Part shown: positions 14,734 to 22,100 of the stretch, one piece after another
How positions within the stretch are numbered: position 1 is the stretch's first letter
Layout: each line of letters opens with the position of its first letter
Assembly (NCBI GenBank): GCA_002499445.1
Contig: DALS01000010.1
Span: forward strand, 68,608-93,262
Length of the DNA stretch: 24,655 nucleotides
Direction of reading: 5' to 3'
From: Methanosarcina sp. UBA293
GTDB taxonomy: Archaea; Halobacteriota; Methanosarcinia; Methanosarcinales; Methanosarcinaceae
Program-made: the position numbers and the translations under genes
Notes under the pieces: model-generated
What the model saw: only the letters and a program-made list of their open reading frames with translations
The model's database searches: none
Told to the model about the DNA's origin: nothing

Positions 14734-16395
14734 TTACGAAGTCGAGCTGGCTGCGTTTACTCTTTTCCACTCATAGATATTTCCTAAAATATCTGCTCCT
14801 GCGTTTCTTTGCGGAGTTCCCATATCAAGGGTTTCATCCGCCATATACAGGTAATCAATTGTCACCAGCCATAACCAGGTCACATCTCCTGCAGGCCCAA
14901 ACCCGGTATTTCCATCATATGCAGCTAACTGCCAGTATTTTGTAGCCTGGTCCTGATCTGTAGCCCTTAGAGCTGCTTCTAAATACCCATCTACGATAGG
15001 ATTATTATAAAGCCCTGGATTTTTGTATGTGTCATCAGCTTCTTTGCTGTGGTACTGCAGATATAGATTAAAGGTGTCTATGCTGCTGTAAGCGTATAAA
15101 ACGGCGGAACTGTATTGATTAGCATAGATTTCATCCCAGCTTGCGCCTACAAGGTCTACTTTTATACCTAATTCTCTTGCCTGTTCGCTTACAGCTACGG
15201 ATAAGGCTTGCCTTGTCTGGTCTGCGGAAGAATAGTATAGTTTAAACTGGGCTTTGGTTCCGTTCTTTTCCCGGATTCCATCGCCGTCAGTGTCTTTCCA
15301 GCCTGCGTTTTCCAATATCTTTTTAGCTTCTTCGAGATTTGGACCCCTGATTCTGGCATCAGGATTTCCAAACTCCCGCTGGTCTACTCCGGTGTATTCC
15401 ACGTCTCCTTTCCCGTATATTACCCCTTCAAGCAGGGCTTTTCTATCAATGCCGAGGTTTAAGGCTTTTCGGATCGCTATGTCTGCTGTGACATTGTTGC
15501 CTATCGGATCTCCCTTTAGGCTTTTTTCACCGGTATTATTCTGCATAGGGAAGGAAACTCCCTGTGCCCTTGCTGCGGGAAGAGATATTAGATTATATCC
15601 GTTTACAGTCTGGTTTGCATAGCTGATTTCGACCTCAGCTATGTCCACATCCCCGGATTTTACAGCTGCAAACGCAGTATCTTTATCCAGGAATAACATG
15701 GTTATTTTCTTAAAGTAGGGTTTTTTCCCATAGTAATCTTCGTTTAATTTGAAGATCGCCTGCTGCCCTTTATTCCATTGTACAAACTGATACGGCCCTG
15801 ATCCGATTGGATTGGACCCGTAGGTTTCTTTTTTGTATGCGTGTTCTGGCACAATCCCAACGTATCTTAGTCTCCATATGAAACTGGACTGAGGTTCTTT
15901 TAACTCGAATTTAACCACAGTATTATTTATTGCCGTAGCTTTTTCGAGATTACTCATATCTAGCTCGGAATTGCTTCCAATTGCAGTATTAAATGTAAAC
16001 GCCACGTCCCTGGCTGTTAATTTTTCACCGTCTGTGAACCTGACATCCTCTCTTATATTGACTGTCCAGGTTTTTCCATCTGAACTGACAGAATAATTCG
16101 TAGCAAGATCATTTATTAGGCTTCCATCGTCAGCTGATTTAAAAAGAGTGCTCTGCACTAGCGGCTCAAAATTTACATGACCGCACCCCCATCCCAGAAG
16201 GGGGTCAAATCCAGTTTCTGGTTCAGCTGTATGCGAATTTACATTCACCACCAGTTCATCAGAACGCTGAGAAACTAATTCGCCAGACGCCGGCGATGTT
16301 GAGCCGATCGGCTTTCCTGCCGACGTTAAAACAATAATGACCGCTATAATTATGATTACTATTCCTGCCAGTAGATACTGTTGATTTTTCTTAAT
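14734..16395 (-). CDS. Family 5 substrate-binding protein of the importer (proximal copy), AUU start
   Basis: This is an extracytoplasmic solute-binding protein (SBP_bac_5, OppA/NikA type) that delivers ligand to the permeases encoded downstream. From the proposed start the first residues are (M)KKNQQYLLAG, followed by a membrane-spanning IVIIIIAVIIVL: a signal peptide or anchor. Mature-domain motifs include AEPETGFDPLLGWG, FEPLVQSTLF, LTARDVAFTFN (about 127-137), PIGSGPYQFVQWNKGQQAIF and DTDGDGIREKNG. The signal is in frame only if translation starts at ATT 16395-16393: TAA directly precedes it, GGAGG lies 7 nt ahead at 16403-16407, and the first ordinary start is GTG 16251, which deletes the signal. 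The 553 residues equal the length of the paralogue upstream. Ligand is unknown; peptide, nickel or a metal chelate are candidates. Confidence 0.85.
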   Translation of the reverse strand: MKKNQQYLLAGIVIIIIAVIIVLTSAGKPIGSTSPASGELVSQRSDELVVNVNSHTAEPETGFDPLLGWGCGHVNFEPLVQSTLFKSADDGSLINDLATNYSVSSDGKTWTVNIREDVRFTDGEKLTARDVAFTFNTAIGSNSELDMSNLEKATAINNTVVKFELKEPQSSFIWRLRYVGIVPEHAYKKETYGSNPIGSGPYQFVQWNKGQQAIFKLNEDYYGKKPYFKKITMLFLDKDTAFAAVKSGDVDIAEVEISYANQTVNGYNLISLPAARAQGVSFPMQNNTGEKSLKGDPIGNNVTADIAIRKALNLGIDRKALLEGVIYGKGDVEYTGVDQREFGNPDARIRGPNLEEAKKILENAGWKDTDGDGIREKNGTKAQFKLYYSSADQTRQALSVAVSEQARELGIKVDLVGASWDEIYANQYSSAVLYAYSSIDTFNLYLQYHSKEADDTYKNPGLYNNPIVDGYLEAALRATDQDQATKYWQLAAYDGNTGFGPAGDVTWLWLVTIDYLYMADETLDMGTPQRNAGADILGNIYEWKRVNAASSTS

Positions 16396-16450
16396 TTAAA
16401 CGCCTCCTCTATTTTACTAGAGTTCTGACTATTTAAGCAAGAATTAAACC

Positions 16451-16480
16451 GTTAAAACCGTTAAGTCAAGGGTTTTTAAC
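16451..16480 (-). promoter_or_regulatory. Hairpin in the leader of the proximal binding-protein gene
   Basis: On the minus strand GTTAAAAACC and GGTTTTAAC pair (one bulge) across about 11 nt, 44 nt upstream of the GGAGG. It sits inside the predicted leader RNA of about 185 nt. A direct repeat AACCGTT overlaps it. It could end an upstream transcript or act in regulation. Confidence 0.35.
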
Positions 16481-16552
16481 AGTTTCAGATAATCCGAGAT
16501 ACAATCCAATTAATTTCCATTAAATAATATTTCTCAGGCGAAAGATGGTAAT

Positions 16553-16635
16553 TAGTATTACTTTTTACAGTAAAATTAAGACTAATTAACTAAAACAATT
16601 TTACTATAAATACATTCCGAAATTTATGTATTACT
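16553..16635 (-). promoter_or_regulatory. Promoter of the proximal binding-protein gene with flanking AGTAATAC motifs
   Basis: A minus-strand TATA box, TATTTATA (16605-16612), lies between two copies of AGTAATAC, one about 15 nt upstream (near 16628-16635) and one about 40 nt downstream (near 16554-16561). The whole block, including TTTTAGT...AATTAGTCTTAATTTTA, is closely repeated ahead of the paralogous gene at 18767-18850. Conservation between the copies supports function; the motif is a candidate operator. A third site, TAGTATTACTA (16659-16669), lies further upstream. Confidence 0.55.
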
Positions 16636-16740
16636 AAGTCCTTAGCCTTAAGTTGTTTAGTATTACTAAATAGGAAATTTTATACATCCTCTTGTACCTA
16701 AAAATGATCGAAGCATTGAATACGGAAGAAATAAGGGCAT

Positions 16741-16874
16741 TAATCTAAAAATTAAAAACGAAGAAAACAGTAATATAAAAATTAAGAGCGGAAAAAACAA
16801 TAATATAAAAATAAAGAACGAAAAAGACAATAATCTAAAAATAAAGAACGAAGAAGATAGTAATCTAAAATATA
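16741..16874. repeat. 30-bp tandem repeat, 4.4 copies, with decapeptide reading
   Basis: Units start at 16742, 16772, 16802 and 16832, plus a partial unit at 16862. On the plus strand they read in one frame as NLKIKNEENS, NIKIKSGKNN, NIKIKNEKDN, NLKIKNEEDS, NLKYKRINKI and a stop. The frame is open back to a TAA near 16669 but has no ATG or GTG, so it is either a remnant of a gene or a non-coding minisatellite. It lies between the two binding-protein genes. Confidence 0.75.
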
Positions 16875-16903
16875 AAAGGATCAATAAAATCTAAGCAAAT
16901 TTG

Positions 16904-16940
16904 CCAAAAAAGTCATGCTGAGGAGTTTTGCATCCTCAGC
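16904..16940 (-). terminator. Terminator of the distal binding-protein gene
   Basis: On the minus strand GCTGAGGA and TCCTCAGC form a perfect 8-bp stem with an 8-nt loop, 53 nt after the stop codon, followed by ATGACTTTTTT. This suggests that the upstream binding-protein gene can be transcribed as its own unit, with some readthrough possible into the rest of the importer. Confidence 0.6.
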
Positions 16941-16992
16941 CTTACTAAAAAGTTTTCAGGAACAGTTCCTTTGCTGGAATTTAGCTTTCGAT

Positions 16993-18654
16993 TTAATGTG
17001 CTGTTCGTTTCCATTCCAGAATATTACCAAAGGCATCTGCACCGTGAGACTGGATTTTGGGAGTACCGATATCCAAATCTTCATCCATAATGTACAGGTA
17101 GTTAATAGTTGCAATCCAGAGCCAGGTAGCATCTCCATTTGCAGAGAATCCTGTTGTTCCATCCCAGGCAGCCAGCTGCCAGTTTTTATTGGCGGTGTCC
17201 TGATCAACGCTGGTTATGGCTGTCCTTAAATAATTATCCACGACAGAATTGTTGTATATTATTATGTTGTTGTAGTTTGAGGGGTTGTAGCTTTTGCTGT
17301 AGTATCTAAGGTATAAATCAGTCGGATCAAGCGAGCCGAAACCGAAAATTATAGGAGTCGAATGCGCCAGGGTGTCAATTTCATTCCAGCTCTTGCCTTC
17401 GACTTTAATGTTTATGCCCAGTTTTCGGGCTTCCTCGCTCAGTGCAACGGCTAACGCTTGCCTGTCCTGTGCATTTGAATAATATAATAAAGTAAATTCG
17501 GCTTTCAACCCATTCTTTTCAAGGATGCCGTCGCCGTCGGTATCTGCCCAGCCGCTGTCAGCTAAAATTTTCCTGGCTTCATCCACTTTTCCATCTTCGA
17601 ATATAGCTTCCTTATTTCCGAAGGGTAATTTGTCTGCACCCGTAAATTCCTCTTCACCCTGCCCGTTTAATGCGCCATTGATTAAGGCTTGCCTGTCTAT
17701 TCCAATGTTCAAGGCTTTTCTTATCGCAGGATCGGAAGTTACATTGTTCCCGATTGAGTAGCCGTTTTCGGTTTTTTTGCCGGTATCAGGCTGCATCGGG
17801 AAGCTTATTCCCCTGGCGTCAATGGAATCAAGGGATACTATTTTCATTCCATTTACTTTTTGATTCGCATAGGAAGCAGGAATTTCAGCCAGATTAACCT
17901 GTCCTGACTTCGCTGCCGCAAAAGCTGTGTCAGACTGCATGAAGAGTAAAGTTAATTTTTTAAAGTATGGTTTCTGGCCATAATAATCCGGGTTTGCTTC
18001 AAAGATCGCCTGCTGCCCTTTATTCCACTGCAGGAGCCTGTAAGGACCAGACCCTATCGGATTTTCTCCGTAAGCCTCATTATAAGCATGTTCTGGCACA
18101 ATCCCGATTACTGCAAGTTTATGAATGAAGGTCGCCTGCGGATCGTTTAGTTTGAATTCAACCGTGTAATTATCGAGAGCTACAGCATTGTCAAGCACGG
18201 AGAGGTCCCCTTTCCCACTGGAACTTGCTGCTGTATTAAACGTGAATGCTACATCCCTTGCTGTCAAAGGCACCCCGTCATGGAATTTAACGTCATCCCT
18301 TATATTGACAGTCCAGATCAACCCATCTTCACTGACGTTATAACCTGTCGCTAAATCATTGATCAGAGCCCCATTACTATCTTTTTTGAAGATAGTGCTT
18401 TGAACCAGCGGTTCGCGATTATAACCCCATCCTGTTATCGGGTTAAACCCGGTTTCAGGCTCTCCGCCGTGGGTCCCAACGGCTGCCACCAATTCATCCG
18501 AGCCCTGAATTAATTCATCAGAACTCCCAAAAACTGACTCGTCAGAAACCTGGGAAGTCGGGCTAACTGGCATTCCAGCCGGCATAAAAGCAAAAGCAGC
18601 CGCTATAATTACGACTACTACCCCAATTAAGAGAGATAGTTGACTTTTTCTGAT
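16993..18654 (-). CDS. Family 5 substrate-binding protein (distal paralogue), AUC start
   Basis: A second solute-binding protein of the same family, similar along its whole length to the copy downstream (compare GFNPITGWG, EPLVQSTIF, LTARDVAFTFNTA, PIGSGPYRLLQWNKGQQAIF, YFKKLTLLFMQSDTAFAAAKSGQV, DTDGDGILEKNG). The proposed N-terminus (M)RKSQLSLLIG then VVVVIIAAAFAF is an export signal or anchor. It is followed by a Ser/Asp-rich linker (about 31-60), which suggests a surface-tethered protein. This requires ATC at 18654-18652 as start: TAA immediately precedes it, GGAGG lies 7 nt ahead (18662-18666), and the first ATG, 18585, would remove the signal. The length of 553 residues equals the paralogue. 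Two binding proteins on one permease usually broaden ligand range; the ligands are unknown. Confidence 0.85.
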   Translation of the reverse strand: MRKSQLSLLIGVVVVIIAAAFAFMPAGMPVSPTSQVSDESVFGSSDELIQGSDELVAAVGTHGGEPETGFNPITGWGYNREPLVQSTIFKKDSNGALINDLATGYNVSEDGLIWTVNIRDDVKFHDGVPLTARDVAFTFNTAASSSGKGDLSVLDNAVALDNYTVEFKLNDPQATFIHKLAVIGIVPEHAYNEAYGENPIGSGPYRLLQWNKGQQAIFEANPDYYGQKPYFKKLTLLFMQSDTAFAAAKSGQVNLAEIPASYANQKVNGMKIVSLDSIDARGISFPMQPDTGKKTENGYSIGNNVTSDPAIRKALNIGIDRQALINGALNGQGEEEFTGADKLPFGNKEAIFEDGKVDEARKILADSGWADTDGDGILEKNGLKAEFTLLYYSNAQDRQALAVALSEEARKLGINIKVEGKSWNEIDTLAHSTPIIFGFGSLDPTDLYLRYYSKSYNPSNYNNIIIYNNSVVDNYLRTAITSVDQDTANKNWQLAAWDGTTGFSANGDATWLWIATINYLYIMDEDLDIGTPKIQSHGADAFGNILEWKRTAH

Positions 18655-18691
18655 TTAAACTCCTCCTTCGTCTAAATTATTTTGAGTTATT

Positions 18692-18704
18692 GTAATAGTA
18701 TTAC
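18692..18704. promoter_or_regulatory. Perfect palindrome GTAATAGTATTAC in the leader
   Basis: The arms GTAAT and ATTAC are separated by AGT, 26 nt ahead of the GGAGG of the distal binding-protein gene. It contains the same AGTATTAC core found around both binding-protein promoters, and is therefore a good candidate for an operator bound by a dimeric regulator. Confidence 0.45.
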
Positions 18705-18766
18705 CAGTGGTATTCTCAATGATTTATAACCCTTAAAATAACACATATAAAATAAAAGACAATACA

Positions 18767-18850
18767 ATAGTAATACTTTTTTGATTAAAATTAAGACTAA
18801 TTAGACTAAAACCATTTGTTATAAATACTTTTCTAAATATATGTAATACT
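18767..18850 (-). promoter_or_regulatory. Promoter of the distal binding-protein gene with flanking AGTATTAC motifs
   Basis: A minus-strand TATA box, TATTTATA (18820-18827), is flanked by AGTATTAC upstream (18843-18850) and downstream (about 18769-18776). The order, spacing and intervening TTTTAGTCTAATTAGTC match the promoter of the paralogous gene. The predicted leader RNA is about 140 nt. Confidence 0.55.
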
Positions 18851-18923
18851 AATTTAGTAGTTATATAAGAAAACATAATACAAAATAAGAGTAATATTGT
18901 TTTACAAAAGTTCTTGATTAATT

Positions 18924-19008
18924 ACAGCTTCGAATGTTGAAGATAATTGAGATTTTGACAATTTTAAAACCCATGAAAGGATCATACTAAACCTTTCTTC
19001 GAAGCTGT
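18924..19008. repeat. 85-bp nested inverted repeat between importer promoter and CRISPR leader
   Basis: The outer arms ACAGCTTCGAA (18924-18934) and TTCGAAGCTGT (18998-19008) are perfect 11-bp inverted copies. Inside are AATTG/CAATT and GAAAGG/CCTTTC, the latter ending exactly where the outer right arm begins. The RNA could fold as a three-way junction on either strand. It could be a small RNA, a remnant of a miniature transposable element, or a structural boundary of the array. Confidence 0.5.
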
Positions 19009-19196
19009 TTTAGATTACTTAAAAATACAAAGGTTTAATAGAAAGTAAGGCATATGTCAAAATGTTTACAAATCACTAAAAACCCTATTTTTTCTTGTAT
19101 TTATAAAGGGTTTGATAATATCCCAACAAGAATTTTAGTTCCAAAATTGGGCTCATTTCAGGCTTTTTCTAGCCAAATAACGGAAAAATTTCCCCT
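19009..19196 (+). promoter_or_regulatory. CRISPR leader with putative pre-crRNA promoter
   Basis: AT-rich, gene-free DNA directly upstream of the first repeat. TTTATAAAG at 19100-19108 is a TATA box that would start the precursor near 19127, about 70 nt before the first repeat. AAACCCT (19080-19086) and AGGGTTT (19107-19113) form an inverted pair around it. Orientation is supported by the repeat ending ATTGAAAC at its right side, the usual 5' handle of type I-B crRNAs. Confidence 0.65.
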
Positions 19197-22100
19197 ATTC
19201 GTGAGCAAGATCCACTAAAACAAGGATTGAAACTGCATTCCCGGAGAAGGCCTGCCCTGGTTGCCAATTCATTCGTGAGCAAGATCCACTAAAACAAGGA
19301 TTGAAACAAAAAATCAACCCAATTCATGTTAGATCCACGAAGCTTATTCGTGAGCAAGATCCACTAAAACAAGGATTGAAACCAATTGACAAGACCGGGA
19401 CACTCGAAGCGTCCATATTCGTGAGCAAGATCCACTAAAACAAGGATTGAAACGAAAAAATGCAACCGCGAATGGGTTTAAAGAGGGGGATTCGTGAGCA
19501 AGATCCACTAAAACAAGGATTGAAACTCTGGTCCGTTGATCCGAGAAATTGTAAATAATGTAATTCGTGAGCAAGATCCACTAAAACAAGGATTGAAACT
19601 CTTGTTGTATTGCCACTGTTTGCATTTCGCAGTTGCAATTCGTGAGCAAGATCCACTAAAACAAGGATTGAAACTCAAGCACGTTTCCTCGGAGCTCATA
19701 TCGAGCCAGACACGGAATTCGTGAGCAAGATCCACTAAAACAAGGATTGAAACATGTGTAGCTGAATGTGTCGGCTCCGTTTGTGCTGCATTCGTGAGCA
19801 AGATCCACTAAAACAAGGATTGAAACAAACATATGCGAGAATGGACGAGCGGCAGGAACGATATTCGTGAGCAAGATCCACTAAAACAAGGATTGAAACC
19901 TCAATTCGTTGGGAAACATTTAATACAGTTGAATTATTCGTGAGCAAGATCCACTAAAACAAGGATTGAAACTTGTCGTCTGTTGCGGGTCGAATACACG
20001 CATGAACCATTCGTGAGCAAGATCCACTAAAACAAGGATTGAAACGATCCCATGAAAATATTCTCAAAACAGGACGCTGAAATTCGTGAGCAAGATCCAC
20101 TAAAACAAGGATTGAAACCACCCTGTGACTGCAGGTGCATGGCAATTCCATGGATTCGTGAGCAAGATCCACTAAAACAAGGATTGAAACAACCCTGAAA
20201 ACATTTTCTTTTTTGGTTCTTCGATTTATTCGTGAGCAAGATCCACTAAAACAAGGATTGAAACAAATACTTGACACCTTGCTTATTGAGTTTGCTGGCT
20301 TATTCGTGAGCAAGATCCACTAAAACAAGGATTGAAACTGTTGGCAGAACAGGCTAGGCAGAACGGACAGATATATTCGTGAGCAAGATCCACTAAAACA
20401 AGGATTGAAACAAAATATTCAGACTGAATTTGACGGTGGTTTAAAATTCGTGAGCAAGATCCACTAAAACAAGGATTGAAACCCACCCTCTCAAATGGTA
20501 AAGATTTCTGTCTAGGGATTCGTGAGCAAGATCCACTAAAACAAGGATTGAAACGAACCATCCCATTCAGACTCAAAGCCTTCAGACGCTATTCGTGAGC
20601 AAGATCCACTAAAACAAGGATTGAAACATCTAGGCGTGGAGCCATCTAGCCCTCTAAATGTATCATTCGTGAGCAAGATCCACTAAAACAAGGATTGAAA
20701 CGCTCTCTACGAAATGCCTCTTTCGCACTCATTTTCATTCGTGAGCAAGATCCACTAAAACAAGGATTGAAACTTGTTTTCATATTGTCAACTCAAATTT
20801 GTTTTATGAATTCGTGAGCAAGATCCACTAAAACAAGGATTGAAACTTATTCATGGGGTCCGCTTCCCAGAACTGAGTAATTCGTGAGCAAGATCCACTA
20901 AAACAAGGATTGAAACTAAAACATGGGAAGGTGGGCTTGTCTCAATAAATCACATTCGTGAGCAAGATCCACTAAAACAAGGATTGAAACATCAATATCG
21001 GAGGATATAGTGGGGACTTTGCTAACATTCGTGAGCAAGATCCACTAAAACAAGGATTGAAACAACTTCATAATATAGATTTTCGAGAGGTAGATATGAA
21101 ATTCGTGAGCAAGATCCACTAAAACAAGGATTGAAACCTATTGTTTTTATAGGTTCCACGACTTTGGCTGAAGAATTCGTGAGCAAGATCCACTAAAACA
21201 AGGATTGAAACTAAGTTTCTATCTGTACAAATTCAACTCCATTAAATTCGTGAGCAAGATCCACTAAAACAAGGATTGAAACCAGTATGCAGTTGCTGCC
21301 CCTAGTGTACGCAGCTGATTCGTGAGCAAGATCCACTAAAACAAGGATTGAAACATAGTTAGACGCGCTTGCTCTTCTGCTGAAATCACTATTCGTGAGC
21401 AAGATCCACTAAAACAAGGATTGAAACACCTGTCAGTAGTTTTGAGAGTCTCTAGAGGTGAAATTATTCGTGAGCAAGATCCACTAAAACAAGGATTGAA
21501 ACCACCTGCAGATTAACCGACAATTCCATTTTTGCTTTAGCATTCGTGAGCAAGATCCACTAAAACAAGGATTGAAACATTATATGGATCACGAGGGCAT
21601 CACAATCAACCCTGATTCGTGAGCAAGATCCACTAAAACAAGGATTGAAACAGAATAAGATAAAAACCGTTCGCTCGGTCTGTGGTTTATTCGTGAGCAA
21701 GATCCACTAAAACAAGGATTGAAACACGACTGTCTAATTTGAGTTTGGAAAATGTATATTATTCGTGAGCAAGATCCACTAAAACAAGGATTGAAACACA
21801 AACAAAAATATTGATCTGCCCAGGGATGCAGTCATATTCGTGAGCAAGATCCACTAAAACAAGGATTGAAACTTGAAATGATCTGGATAGGACTGCAGGC
21901 AGAAACCCATTCGTGAGCAAGATCCACTAAAACAAGGATTGAAACCTGCTGCCATTTTCATCGTGTCGGGTATTGTCGAGGGATTCGTGAGCAAGATCCA
22001 CTAAAACAAGGATTGAAACGAAATTCTTAAACACACTGACGCCAAGGATATCTATATTCGTGAGCAAGATCCACTAAAACAAGGATTGAAACTGGATCAG

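Noticed and set aside
16666..16884. Minus-strand 72-codon frame rich in Phe, Leu and Ile
   Set aside because: It is the antisense reading of the 30-bp tandem repeat; its apparent hydrophobicity follows from the A-rich repeat.
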